NCBI GenBank assembly: GCA_015063005.1
Contig: SUTF01000009.1
Location: 1 to 64,000, forward strand
Reading direction: 5' to 3'
Source: Methanobrevibacter millerae
GTDB taxonomy: Archaea; Methanobacteriota; Methanobacteria; Methanobacteriales; Methanobacteriaceae
Length of the DNA stretch: 64,000 nt
Shown here: in pieces, positions 42,377-52,197 of the stretch
Position numbering within the stretch: the stretch's first letter is position 1
Layout: each line of letters starts with the position of its first letter
Program-made: the position numbers and the translations under genes
The notes under the pieces: generated by a model
The model's database searches: none
The model's input: only the letters and a program-made list of their open reading frames with translations
What the model was told of the DNA's origin: nothing

Positions 42377-42401
42377 GATAATTCTCAACTCTTTTTCTTT
42401 T
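42371..42401 (+). terminator. ALP1 terminator, target of the group II intron
   Basis: AGTTGAGA (42371-42378) and TCTCAACT (42383-42390) pair perfectly with a TAAT loop and overlap the ALP1 stop codon. A T-rich tract follows to 42401. The group II intron begins at 42402, exactly after the tract. Confidence 0.75.
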
Positions 42402-43045
42402 GTGCGACGGGAAATTGGCTTTTAAATTTTGTTATAGAAACTTTTTTAGGTTTTTATGTCAGTACAACTATTAGTATGTTGTTAACCTTGTTATGCGGGT
42501 TATTCTCAATTGAAACTGCGTCACTGGTAACGGTGGGGTGGGTTGCATGATATTTAAAGCCCAACCTAGTCATTTCATCCGCATTAAACTACTAGGTTTA
42601 ATGTTTGACGGGGGCGAGAGAAAGGCAGGCATGGCTAATGATAAATGAACTTCTATAAGCATCGTGAAAAGTGGCAGTGAAATAAGGATGATGAAAAACC
42701 ATTGTTATGAACATAGGTCATACAGATTGAAAGAGCATGTATATAGGTCATAACCCATAGATGTGCCGGTGTAATGGGAGAGCCTAAACCTTGAGCCGTA
42801 TCTGACAGAAGCTAAACCCAGTAAACCCAGAATTGTCCATAGAACTTCTATGGTAGGATAACTGTGAGGAAATCTGAATTCACTTCTGGGCAGAGGATTC
42901 TGAAAAAGCAAATGCCACTGGGTCGAAAGACAATAGGAAAATGACAAATAATAACTATGGTGGATATGCAGACTTCAGAAGGTGTATAACACGATTATAT
43001 AAAACGGAAAGTATCTTTTAATGTGAATGAAGGAGATTTTGAGTA

Positions 43046-44577
43046 ATGAAAACTGAAAAACGAGATAATATTGTGGTTCAGTCTGCCGAATCATCTGAAC
43101 TCGAAAAAGAATGGCTTAATATTAACTAGTATAAGGTCAAACGAGGCATATTAAAGATACAACAACGGATATATCGTGCTGTGGCAGAAGGGAATACTAG
43201 AAAATCCAAAAGGCTTGTCAGACTCCTAATAAATGATAAAAGAGTCTTGTTATATAGTATTCGTGTTGTAACTCAGAAAAATGGTGGTAAATCTACACCG
43301 GGTCTCGATGATAAAGTCTATTTGACCCATAAGAGTAGGATGCAACTATTTTATGAGATGTGTGAATATAATATTAAATTACATAAGGTTAAACCAGTTC
43401 GTAGGGTTTATATTCCTAAAAAGAATAATAAATTACGTCCTTTGGGTATTCCAACTATAAAAGATAGAATTTATCAAAACATTTGCAAAATGGCATTGGA
43501 GCCTATTTTTGAATCAAAATTTGAATCCACTAGTTATGGTTTTCGGCCGATTAGAGGTACACAAGATGCTATAACTAAAATATATGACCATATTCGCTAT
43601 TACAATAGGCCATATATTTTTGAAGGTGATTTTGAGGCTTGTTTTGATAATCTCAATCATGAGTTCATCATAAATGAGCTTGGAGATTTCCCATTGGTGG
43701 ATTTGATTAAAAACTGGCTCGAAGCGGATTATTTACATAATGATAAGTTTTATGTTACGGAATCTGGAACTCCACAAGGAGGTATTATCTCTCCATTACT
43801 TGCAAACATTGCTCTGCATGGAATGGAAAATGCCTTAAATATTAAATATAAAAGATACAAGAGGCCTAATGGAACCTATACTTACAAGAATGTTTCTAAG
43901 TATGTTGTTGTGCGCTATGCCGATGATTTTGTCGTCCTTTGTAAAACGAAAGAAGATGCTGAGAATGTGGTCAAACTCTTAGAAAATTATCTCAATGACC
44001 GTGGATTAACTTTATCTCCCGAAAAAACTCTTATAACTCATTTAAAGAGGGGGTTGACTTTTTGGGAATAAATTTCAGAAATTATAAAACAAGAAATGGT
44101 AATAAAGTACTTATTAAACCATCAAAAAACAGTATCCAATCGTTTAAAGATAAAGTTAGGGCTTTATATCGTAGAGTTATGTATGACAGAGATTTTGAAT
44201 CTTTTATTATTGCATTAAATAATCTTATTCGTGGTACTGCATTATATTGGAGAATGACTTCTGCAAAGAAAATATTTAGTAAAATGGATTATTTTATTAT
44301 TAATAAAAATCGAAAGTTACTCCATAGATCATATTCTAAGAAATCTCACAAATGGATTAAAGGTAAACATTATAAACCTAGTTCTAATGAGGAATTTAAG
44401 GATAAATATTTACTTACAGACCCTGAAACTGGCAGACAGTTAATTAGGATGAACTGGTTTAGAGTGAAATACAATAACTATCCATTAAGATATGGTGTTT
44501 CTCCATATAATTGTGATGACTGGGATTATATTGAGAAAATTAAATTTAAACCCATAATAAACTGTTTATATGTATGA
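43046..44577 (+). pseudogene. ltrA-like: group II intron reverse transcriptase/maturase, two lesions
   Basis: Starting at ATG 43046 (AGGAG 10 nt upstream) the frame reads MKTEKRDNIV...EWLNIN and meets TAG at 43127-43129, where related proteins have Trp (INW). It continues as YKVKRGILKIQQRIYRA into the RT domain with GTPQGGIISPLLANIAL and the catalytic YADD. At 44050-44056 a run of five T residues shifts the frame (GLTFWE-stop). Adding one T restores LTFLGINFRNY and the maturase domain X (LIRGTALYWRMTSAKKIF). No HNH endonuclease domain follows. Either the protein is dead, or it needs readthrough and frameshifting. Confidence 0.85.
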
Positions 44578-44617
44578 TACTAATATTATAAAACTGTTAC
44601 AGATAAAGAATATGCTT

Positions 44618-44691
44618 GAGCCCATTGTATTGAAAGATACACGATGGGTTCTGAGGAGGGAGGAGTGAGCAATCACTCCGACTTATCCGAC
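44618..44691 (+). ncRNA. group II intron domains V and VI
   Basis: Domain V is 34 nt: GAGCCCATTGTATT, GAAA loop, then GATACACGATGGGTTC, with the catalytic AGC-type base and ACG bulge region. Domain VI has a GGAGTGA-GCAA-TCACTCC hairpin (44662-44679), and A44685 is a plausible branch point, 6 nt from the 3' end. The ribozyme core looks intact even though the maturase frame is broken. Confidence 0.88.
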
Positions 44692-44903
44692 TTTTATAAG
44701 AATTCATACATGAATACATGCTTTTTCTCATAATCTCTTAAATGTCCTGCGGGATAATATATTTTTTTTATTTTGGTGATTGTAGCAGTTTTTTATAAAA
44801 TTTTACGGGTGTTTTATAAAAATAAAAAAAAATCATGAAATATTTTATAAAGTATATTTTACATATCTCTTCATGTAAAAAGATTGGGGGAAAATTTTTT
44901 TTT
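44692..44903 (+). promoter_or_regulatory. ALP2 upstream region
   Basis: About 210 bp of AT-rich DNA between the intron 3' end and ALP2, with several TATA-like stretches (for example TTTTATAAAG near 44843-44852). No gene seen. GGGGG at 44886-44890 is the likely ALP2 RBS, although spacing to the ATG is long (13 nt). Confidence 0.3.
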
Positions 44904-47900
44904 ATGAAAATTAGATATTTAATAAGCATTTGCTTAATAATGGTTTTTTTAATGTCAATGGCTGGTGTATCAGCTGCTGAAGATGTGAATAAAACAGATG
45001 ATTTGGGATTATCTCTAGACAGTAATTTGGATGATAGTCCTGAAATTTTTAATGCAATTGATAATGGGATGAACTTAAAAGAAAATAGTAATTCAAATGA
45101 AAACTTGAAATCTGATTCTAATATTTTATCAGTGTCTAATGATGATGTACTGGCTGGAAATAATATTACTCCTGCTGATTTTACCTTTGCTTCTATTCAA
45201 ACTGCAGTTGAAAGTGCAAGTGATGGAGACACTATTATTCTTAAAGCAGGCACCTACTTGAATAATGGAAGCGGTGAAATCACTATTAATAAGAAAATTT
45301 CTATTGTTGGTGTAAAAGATTCAACCATTTTGGATGCTCAAAAAAAATCAGGAATATTTAATATTGCAAAAAATGTTAATATAACCGGTATTGTTTTTAT
45401 GAATGGTAGTGGTGAAAATGGTGCAATTTCCTTTGAAGGTAATGGTAATGTGATTAGTTGTACTTTCAAAGACAACTTTGGAAGTTCTAGAGGTGGTGCA
45501 ATTTACTTTAAGGGTGGTGGTGAGAATAGTGTAATTAATTGTGCTTTTACAAACAATAATGGAGATATGGGCGGTGCAATTTATTTTCTTGGGATTAGAG
45601 GTGATGTGATAAATTGTACTTTCAAAGACAACTCTGCAAGATATGAGGGTGGTGCTGTTCATTGGCGTGATGGTTATTGTAATATGATGATTAATTGTAC
45701 TTTCATCAACAACACTGTAAGAGAGGAAGATGGTGGCGGTGCAGTTTACTTTGAGTATATTGATGATGATGCTAATGTGATTAATTGTACTTTTATTAAC
45801 AACACTGTAAAACAGGAAGGTGGTGGCGGTGCAATCTACTTAATTTATGGTAGTGTTACTGTGAATAATTGTGCTTTAGTTAATAATACTGCTCCTGGCA
45901 ACTCTGAAATTTACATCGAAGATGGTGGCTTTGATTTAAATAATAATTGGTGGGGTTCAAACAATCCTGATTGGAATAAATTAATTGGAGGATATGTTCC
46001 AGAAGTTTATGCTGTTTTAAATTTAACTGCTAATCCTTGCGAAATTTCTTATGATGAAATGTCCAATATTACTACTAAATTTGTTTGGAATGGTACAAAT
46101 ACTGATGCAACAAAATTATTGCCTAAAAGAAATGTTAAATTATCAAGTAACGGTAATTTAACAAAAACTGAAGTGGATGTTGGATTAACTTCAGAATTTT
46201 CTGCTTTTACTAAAGATATTTATTATGTAAATGCTACAGCAGATAATGAAATGCTTGAAGTTAATGTGAAAGTAAATAGCACCAAACCTATTACCACCAA
46301 CATAACTGTTAAGCATACTTCTTTAGATTTAACTGTTGGCGAAACCGGTTTTATTATTGCCGAATTAAATCCGCCGGAAGCAGGAAGTCTTAAATGCGAT
46401 TATGATGATAAAATAATTGATATTAAAACGAATCCTGATGGAAGTTTGACTGTTACTGCTTTGGCTGAAGGAAATGCTAACATAACTTTTTCATTTCCGG
46501 GTAATAAGCATTACGCTCCTGCCGAAAATAAAACTGTTACTGTTACTGTTAGTTTAAATGATGCTAGTGTTAGTGGTGAGGATATGGCTTTGAATGTTGG
46601 TGAAACTGGTGCTATTAAGTATACTACTGATCCTGAAGCTTTGAAGGTTTTATTTACAGAGGATAATTCTGGTATTGTATCCGTTGATGAACAAGGTATT
46701 GTCACTGCTTTAAAACAAGGAAAAGCTAATATTACGATTACTGTTGGTGATAATAAGAAATATGCTTTAAATTCAACTACTATTACTGTTAGTGTCAGTT
46801 TAAATGATGCTAGTGTTAATGGTAAGGATATGGCTTTGAATGTTGGCGAAACAGGTGCTATTAAATATTCCACTAATCCTAAAGGATTGAATGTTTCATT
46901 TGCAGAGGATAATTCCGGTATTGTATCCGTTGATGAACAAGGTATTGTCACTGCTTTAAAACAAGGTACTGCCAATATTACAATTACTGTTGGTGATAAT
47001 AAGAAATATGCTTTAAATTCAACTACTATTACTGTTAGTGTCAGTTTAAATGATGCTAGTGTTAATGGTAAGGATATGGCTTTGAATGTTGGCGAAACAG
47101 GTGCTATTAAATATTCCACTAATCCTAAAGGATTGAATGTTTCATTTGCAGAGGATAATTCCGGTATTGTATCCGTTGATGAACAAGGTATTGTCACTGC
47201 TTTAAAACAAGGTACTGCCAATATTACAATTACTGTTGGTGATAATAAGAAATATGCTTTAAATTCAACTACTATTACTGTTAGTGTCAGTTTAAATGAT
47301 GCTAGTGTTAATGGTAAGGATATGGCTTTGAATGTTGGCGAAACAGGTGCTATTAAATATTCCACTAATCCTAAAGGATTGAATGTTTCATTTGCAGAGG
47401 ATAATTCCGGTATTGTATCCGTTGATGAACAAGGTATTGTCACTGCTTTAAAACAAGGTACTGCCAATATTACAATTACTGTTGGTGATAATAAGAAATA
47501 TGCTTTAAATTCAACTACTATTACTGTTAGTGTCAGTTTAAATGATGCTAGTGTTAATGGTAAGGATATGGCTTTGAATGTTGGCGAAACAGGTGCTATT
47601 AAATATTCCACTAATCCTAAAGGATTGAATGTTTCATTTGCAGAGGATAATTCTGGTGTTGTCTCTGTTGACGAGCATGGTATTGTCACTGCTTTAAAAC
47701 AGGGCAAAGCTAATATTACAATTACTGTTGGTGACAATAAGAAATATGCTTTAAATTCAACTACTATTACTGTTAGTGTCAGTTTAAATGATGCTAGTGT
47801 TAATGGTAAGGATATGGCTTTGAATGTTGGCGAAACAGGTGCTATTAAATATTCCACTAATCCTAAAGGATTGAATGTTTCATTTGCAGAGGATAATTCT

Positions 47901-49802
47901 GGTGTTGTCTCTGTTGACGAGCATGGTATTGTCACTGCTTTAAAACAGGGCAAAGCTAATATTACAATTACTGTTGGTGACAATAAGAAATATGCTTTAA
48001 ATTCAACTACTATTACTGTTAGTGTCAGTTTAAATGATGCTAGTGTTAATGGTAAGGATATGGCTTTGAATGTTGGCGAAACAGGTGCTATTAAATATTC
48101 CACTAATCCTAAAGGATTGAATGTTTCATTTGCAGAGGATAATTCTGGTGTTGTCTCTGTTGACGAGCATGGTATTGTCACTGCTTTAAAACAGGGCAAA
48201 GCTAATATTACAATTACTGTTGGTGACAATAAGAAATATGCTTTAAATTCAACTACTATTACTGTTAGTGTCAGTTTAAATGATGCTAGTGTTAATGGTA
48301 AGGATATGGCTTTGAATGTTGGCGAAACAGGTGCTATTAAATATTCCACTAATCCTAAAGGATTGAATGTTTCATTTGCAGAGGATAATTCTGGTGTTGT
48401 CTCTGTTGACGAGCATGGTATTGTCACTGCTTTAAAACAGGGCAAAGCTAATATTACAATTACTGTTGGTGACAATAAGAAATATGCTTTAAATTCAACC
48501 ATTATTTGTGTTAATGTGCACGGACTTCCTAGTAAAATTATTATTGAAAATGATACTTTGGATATGATAATTGGTGATGTAGTTGATCCGGGTGTCACTT
48601 TAATGCCTTCCGATGCAGGTAATTTGTCTTTCACTGTTAGTGATGAGAATATTGTTCTTGTAAATGGTTATGGTGTTGTTACTGCTGTTGGTGTAGGTAA
48701 TGCCACTATTTTTGTCAGATTCGATGGTAATGACAAATACCTGCCATCCAATGCCACTATTACTGTAAGTGTAAAAAATGCATTAATTATTAAGGCTCCT
48801 GATGTGGTCAAATATTATGGTGGTCCTGAAAGATTTGTTGTTAACGTAACTGATAGTAAAGGCACTCCATTGTCAAATAAATCCGTTACTATTGTCATTA
48901 ATAAAGTTACATACAATAGAACTACTGATGAAAATGGTATTGCAAGTATGGCAATAGTATTGCCGAGTGGAACATTTAATGCAACAGTAACTGTTGATAA
49001 TAATACTGTTAACTCTGTTGTAAATGTTTTAACTACTGTTAACGGTACTGATGTTGTTAAAGTCTTTAGAAACGCAACTCAATACTATGCAACTTTCCGT
49101 GACAGTGAAGGTAATTACCTTAAGGATGGTACTGTTGTTAAATTTAATATCAATGGTGTGATGTATGAGCGTAAAATTTCTGGTAATGAAGGTTTGGCTA
49201 GATTGAACCTTAATTTGGAGCAAGGTCGTTATGTAATTACTGCAATGAATCCTGAAACGGGTGAAAATGCAGCAAATAATATTACTATTATATCTAGACT
49301 TATTGAAAATAGAGATATTACTAAATATTACAGAAATGAAACTCAATACACTGTTAAAATCATTGGTGATGAGGGTAATCCTGTTGGTGCTGGTGAGAGT
49401 GTGACATTTAACATCAATGGAGTATTCTACACTCGTCAAACCAACGAATCAGGTATTGCAAAACTCAACTTGAACTTGCAGCCTGGAGACTACATCATCA
49501 CTGGAGAATACAAAAACTGTAAAGTTTCAAACAACATAAAAATCTTGCCAGTTCTTTTCGCTGAAGACATTACAATGAAATACCGTGACGGAACAAAATT
49601 CGTTGCAAAACTCGTTGACGGTCAAGGAAATCCATTAGCTGGTGAAACTATTCAGTTTAACATCAATGGTGTTTTCTACAATAGAGTAACTGATTCTTCA
49701 GGTCAGGCAAAACTAAACATCAACTTAATGGCCGGAGAATATATAATAACATCATCTTATAATGGTGCAAACATTGCAAACACTGTAACAATATCTGCCT
49801 AA
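44904..49802 (+). CDS. giant adhesin-like protein ALP2 with eight Big_2-like repeats
   Basis: 1632 residues from the ATG at 44904; the upstream in-frame ATG at 44835 would spoil the signal peptide MKIRYLISICLIMVFLMSMA. Residues about 90-350 form a beta-helix (GGAIYF, NCTF and FINNT repeats). Next come eight tandem 82-residue Ig-like units (about 46566-48510 in DNA), each with VGETGAIKY and GIVTALKQG, which resemble bacterial Big_2 domains. Then come a diverged unit and about four C-terminal FNINGVFY-type repeats shared with ALP1 and ALP3. Many N-x-S/T sequons suggest N-glycosylation. No wall anchor is recognised. Confidence 0.9.
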   Translation: MKIRYLISICLIMVFLMSMAGVSAAEDVNKTDDLGLSLDSNLDDSPEIFNAIDNGMNLKENSNSNENLKSDSNILSVSNDDVLAGNNITPADFTFASIQTAVESASDGDTIILKAGTYLNNGSGEITINKKISIVGVKDSTILDAQKKSGIFNIAKNVNITGIVFMNGSGENGAISFEGNGNVISCTFKDNFGSSRGGAIYFKGGGENSVINCAFTNNNGDMGGAIYFLGIRGDVINCTFKDNSARYEGGAVHWRDGYCNMMINCTFINNTVREEDGGGAVYFEYIDDDANVINCTFINNTVKQEGGGGAIYLIYGSVTVNNCALVNNTAPGNSEIYIEDGGFDLNNNWWGSNNPDWNKLIGGYVPEVYAVLNLTANPCEISYDEMSNITTKFVWNGTNTDATKLLPKRNVKLSSNGNLTKTEVDVGLTSEFSAFTKDIYYVNATADNEMLEVNVKVNSTKPITTNITVKHTSLDLTVGETGFIIAELNPPEAGSLKCDYDDKIIDIKTNPDGSLTVTALAEGNANITFSFPGNKHYAPAENKTVTVTVSLNDASVSGEDMALNVGETGAIKYTTDPEALKVLFTEDNSGIVSVDEQGIVTALKQGKANITITVGDNKKYALNSTTITVSVSLNDASVNGKDMALNVGETGAIKYSTNPKGLNVSFAEDNSGIVSVDEQGIVTALKQGTANITITVGDNKKYALNSTTITVSVSLNDASVNGKDMALNVGETGAIKYSTNPKGLNVSFAEDNSGIVSVDEQGIVTALKQGTANITITVGDNKKYALNSTTITVSVSLNDASVNGKDMALNVGETGAIKYSTNPKGLNVSFAEDNSGIVSVDEQGIVTALKQGTANITITVGDNKKYALNSTTITVSVSLNDASVNGKDMALNVGETGAIKYSTNPKGLNVSFAEDNSGVVSVDEHGIVTALKQGKANITITVGDNKKYALNSTTITVSVSLNDASVNGKDMALNVGETGAIKYSTNPKGLNVSFAEDNSGVVSVDEHGIVTALKQGKANITITVGDNKKYALNSTTITVSVSLNDASVNGKDMALNVGETGAIKYSTNPKGLNVSFAEDNSGVVSVDEHGIVTALKQGKANITITVGDNKKYALNSTTITVSVSLNDASVNGKDMALNVGETGAIKYSTNPKGLNVSFAEDNSGVVSVDEHGIVTALKQGKANITITVGDNKKYALNSTIICVNVHGLPSKIIIENDTLDMIIGDVVDPGVTLMPSDAGNLSFTVSDENIVLVNGYGVVTAVGVGNATIFVRFDGNDKYLPSNATITVSVKNALIIKAPDVVKYYGGPERFVVNVTDSKGTPLSNKSVTIVINKVTYNRTTDENGIASMAIVLPSGTFNATVTVDNNTVNSVVNVLTTVNGTDVVKVFRNATQYYATFRDSEGNYLKDGTVVKFNINGVMYERKISGNEGLARLNLNLEQGRYVITAMNPETGENAANNITIISRLIENRDITKYYRNETQYTVKIIGDEGNPVGAGESVTFNINGVFYTRQTNESGIAKLNLNLQPGDYIITGEYKNCKVSNNIKILPVLFAEDITMKYRDGTKFVAKLVDGQGNPLAGETIQFNINGVFYNRVTDSSGQAKLNINLMAGEYIITSSYNGANIANTVTISA
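46566..48510 (+). repeat. eight 246-bp tandem repeats inside ALP2
   Basis: The period is exactly 246 bp (82 codons), with unit starts near 46566, 46812, 47058, 47304, 47550, 47796, 48042 and 48288. Unit 1 is diverged. Units 2-4 are almost identical at DNA level (ending GIVSVDEQG and KQGTAN). Units 5-8 form a second near-identical block (GVVSVDEHG and KQGKAN). This implies recent block-wise expansion. Confidence 0.95.
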
Positions 49803-49803
49803 T

Positions 49804-49840
49804 GTGGATGATTAACTTCATTCACTTTCTATTTTTTTAA
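49804..49840 (+). terminator. ALP2 terminator
   Basis: GTGGATGA and TTCATTCAC pair (one G-T) directly after the stop codon, followed by a run of T residues. The GGATGA/TCATCC style recurs after the other ALP genes. Confidence 0.55.
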
Positions 49841-49923
49841 TTGCAATAATACATAAATAAATCAATACTTAATTTGTTAAATGCATATTTTATTAGTCTG
49901 ATTTTTAAATATATCCTACTTCA

Positions 49924-50576
49924 TTATTCATTAAAACAAAAAGTTATCTTGGATCTATCTACAAATATTGATTTTTCTGTCATTAGTTTCACTACATCTC
50001 TTGGTGTGAAGTGCTCTCCTGCTTCTTCGTTTGATGTTTCGGAGAATTTTCTAATTAATTCTTCAAATATTGTTCCCATATCATGATTGGATATGTTTTT
50101 AGGTGATAAATCAATGCTTGTTTCATTGAATTTTTTTATTAGTAAATATAATAGGTTGGCTTTGGATAATTTGACTATTTGTTTTTCTATATCAAAGTTT
50201 TCAAGGATATCTTTTACATTGTCGCTGAAACTGTTGATGTAGTATTTGATATTTTCTTCTATGTTGTCTGGGTCTTTTAGTAGTGTTTGGAAGTCGAATT
50301 TTGAGTAATTGTAGAATCCGAGTTCTCTTCCATCTTCATCTACTGCTTGTGCATTTAGTATGGGTGTATGTATTCAATTTTATTTTTATTGTTTTCAAAT
50401 GTGTCTACTACATTTTGTTTAGAGTATTCTAAAACACTGTCAAATCTTTTAAGTACTGTGAATGGTAGGATTACTTTTTGGTATTCGTTTCTTTTGTATG
50501 CTCCTCTTAGTACAGAGTCTGCTATTCCCCATATAAAGCCAGATATTTCACTAATATTTGTCATGTTTTTCATCAC
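49924..50576 (-). pseudogene. hsdM: hsdM remnant (type I restriction methyltransferase N-terminus)
   Basis: From ATG 50576 the frame reads ISGFIWGIADSVLRGAYKRN and VILPFTVLKRFDSVLEYSK, the start of HsdM_N. After about 73 residues it stops (IEYIHPY). In a shifted frame the family continues: LNAQAVDEDGRELGFYNYSK, then LKDPDNIEENIKYYI, SNHDMGTIFEELIRKF and EAGEHFTPRDVVKLM. After that homology ends at an unrelated tail. The catalytic NPPF motif is absent, as is a stretch between the two parts. Clear decay product; no hsdS or hsdR nearby. Confidence 0.85.
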
Positions 50577-50716
50577 CTATATTATTGTATATTATTTATT
50601 TTTGTGTTCAACTGGTTATAATTTTTATTATGTAATTTTTACCTCTGCAAATAAATATTGTTCTCAGAAGGTTATTTTTAAAAACTCGGTTATATTGTAG
50701 CAATTTATAAATAAAA

Positions 50717-50725
50717 ACTTATATA
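50717..50725 (+). promoter_or_regulatory. TATA box for the 50759 gene pair
   Basis: CTTATATAC lies about 35 nt before the ATG, with an A-rich BRE-like stretch upstream and GGTGAT as RBS between them. A compact, convincing archaeal promoter-RBS layout. Confidence 0.6.
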
Positions 50726-50758
50726 CTTGCTTAATTAAATAATTAAGTAGGTGATTAT

Positions 50759-51004
50759 ATGAATAATGATGAAATTAAAAGATATGATGAGCTTAATGTT
50801 GATGAAAAAGATGTGATTGATTGTTTCCGCCAAATGAAATTATTAAGCGATCAGGCACGCTTTGAACTATTCAGCTACAAACTAACAGACCTACTGAATA
50901 AATATGAAGACCTACTTGAATTACGTAAGGAAACACAGGCTTTACTATTAGATGTCCTTGAAGAGATTGATAAAAATGAATTATCCAGTACATATAGATT
51001 ATGA
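50759..51004 (+). CDS. small helical hypothetical protein, 81 aa
   Basis: Acidic, predicted almost entirely alpha-helical (LLSDQARFELFSYKLTDLLNKYEDLLELRKE, a likely coiled coil at residues 28-60). No family recognised. RBS GGTGAT is 5 nt from the ATG and a TATA box is upstream, so it is very probably expressed. The last 29 bases overlap the next gene, a toxin-antitoxin-like layout. That is only a suggestion. Confidence 0.7.
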   Translation: MNNDEIKRYDELNVDEKDVIDCFRQMKLLSDQARFELFSYKLTDLLNKYEDLLELRKETQALLLDVLEEIDKNELSSTYRL

Positions 51005-51155
51005 AAAATTAGGTATGAATAGGCAAGTGGAATTAAATAACATATCTGAGGAAGTAAATATAGTGCAAGAATATAAAGTTGGATTTGATGAGGCCTTGCA
51101 ACTAATATGTGATGGTACAGCAGAAAGATTATTGGTTGATGAAGAAAATTGGTAA
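50976..51155 (+). CDS. small hypothetical protein, 59 aa
   Basis: Starts at ATG 50976 inside the preceding gene in another frame (MNYPVHIDYEKLGMNRQ) and ends with LICDGTAERLLVDEENW. An upstream ATG at 50952 in the same frame is possible. No family recognised. The overlap with the 81-residue gene suggests translational coupling of a two-gene unit. Confidence 0.6.
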   Translation: MNYPVHIDYEKLGMNRQVELNNISEEVNIVQEYKVGFDEALQLICDGTAERLLVDEENW

Positions 51156-51319
51156 TATATTAAAAACTAAAAAAATAATGCCATATGAGTTATTTATAAG
51201 AATAAACTCATATTTCATAATTATTATAACAACAACTTAATATAATTATTATGTTGCTATTAACATCAATTTAGAGAAAATATTAAAATTTTAGATACTT
51301 CCTATTAGGCAAGTAAAAT

Positions 51320-52054
51320 TTATTCTTCATCTTCTTCATCATCAGATTCTTCTCTTTTTTCGAAAGCATCTACGAAGTTGACTTTTGTAACTTCATCAAT
51401 ATTTTCCCAGATGTCTTTAGCTATTCTGAATCTTGCAAAGGTAATGTCCATGTATGATTGTTGATCGAATTTAGCCATTTCATCTAATTGGATACTTACA
51501 ACACCATCTTCAATGGAGATTTCAGTTTTATCTAAATCCACATTAGGATTGGAGTAATGTAACTCAATCATACTTTTGATTTTTTCTTCGTTGTCTTCGA
51601 TGATTTCAGTTACTTCAACATCATAGATTAAGTCTTTTCCTGCTAATGGATGGTTAAAATCTACTTTTACTCTTCCACCGTTAACGGTTAAGATTCTACC
51701 TTCTCCACCTTCAGCTTGAATTCTCATACCAGGATATGGAGTCATACCTTGTTTTTTGAATTCTTTCATAGGAATTAATTGTATTGCTTTAGGGTCACGT
51801 GGACCGAATCCATTGTCACTGTCTACTTCAACAGTTTTGCGATCCCCTGCTTCAAGACCAACAATTTCTTCTTCAATAGCAGGCAATAAGTGATTTCCTC
51901 CAACTACGATTGGAATTGGTTTGTAAGTTTTGTTTTCATCAAAAATTTCAGCTTCTTGAGCTATTTCATCATAAGTAGTATCAAATACTTCATCATTTTC
52001 TTTTATTTTACCAGTAAAATTTACACGAACAAAGTCGCCATCTTTAATTGCCAT
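51320..52054 (-). CDS. FKBP-type peptidyl-prolyl isomerase (SlyD-like, long archaeal form)
   Basis: 244 residues. N-terminal FKBP domain with an insert-in-flap (IF) domain: [48 protein letters not shown], then [22 protein letters not shown] further C-terminal domain (about 155-235) and an acidic tail follow, as in long archaeal FKBPs. It combines proline isomerisation with chaperone activity. The ATG at 52054 has AGGAG upstream; the GTG four codons earlier is rejected. Confidence 0.93.
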   Translation of the reverse strand: MAIKDGDFVRVNFTGKIKENDEVFDTTYDEIAQEAEIFDENKTYKPIPIVVGGNHLLPAIEEEIVGLEAGDRKTVEVDSDNGFGPRDPKAIQLIPMKEFKKQGMTPYPGMRIQAEGGEGRILTVNGGRVKVDFNHPLAGKDLIYDVEVTEIIEDNEEKIKSMIELHYSNPNVDLDKTEISIEDGVVSIQLDEMAKFDQQSYMDITFARFRIAKDIWENIDEVTKVNFVDAFEKREESDDEEDEE

Positions 52055-52197
52055 AAATAATAACACTCCTATAAATAATTAATAAACATTATAACATTAA
52101 TAACTATATATTATACTACTTATTAAAGTTTTGTTTTGTAATACTTTTCAAATGCTCTCACCTAAATTTTTTAAATAACGAAAAATAAAATATTATC

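Larger units (their letters stand above)
42402..44691 (+). mobile_element. group II intron, about 2.3 kb
   Basis: The 5' end reads GTGCGACGGG (consensus GTGYG). The 3' end is a textbook domain V (44618-44651) plus domain VI ending in CCGAC. A reverse transcriptase/maturase reading frame lies in the expected domain IV position. Long structured domains I-III occupy 42402-43045. Its position is intergenic, between ALP1 and ALP2, directly after a terminator hairpin and T-tract. That target choice is known for bacterial class C introns, but the maturase N-terminus (WLNIN, LKIQQRIYRA) looks more like the chloroplast-like class. The ends are inferred by eye to within a few bases. Confidence 0.9.

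Noticed and set aside
42705..42947. 80-codon frame on the minus strand inside the intron
   Set aside because: It lies in the structured RNA domains of the group II intron and resembles no protein.
46566..48510. Regular repeats as a CRISPR array
   Set aside because: The period is 246 bp, in frame, coding, and without spacers. No cas genes occur in the window.
46511..48634. 707-codon open frame on the minus strand
   Set aside because: It is an antisense shadow of the 246-bp ALP2 repeats: one stop-free unit repeated stays stop-free. The translation is repetitive with no independent start signals.
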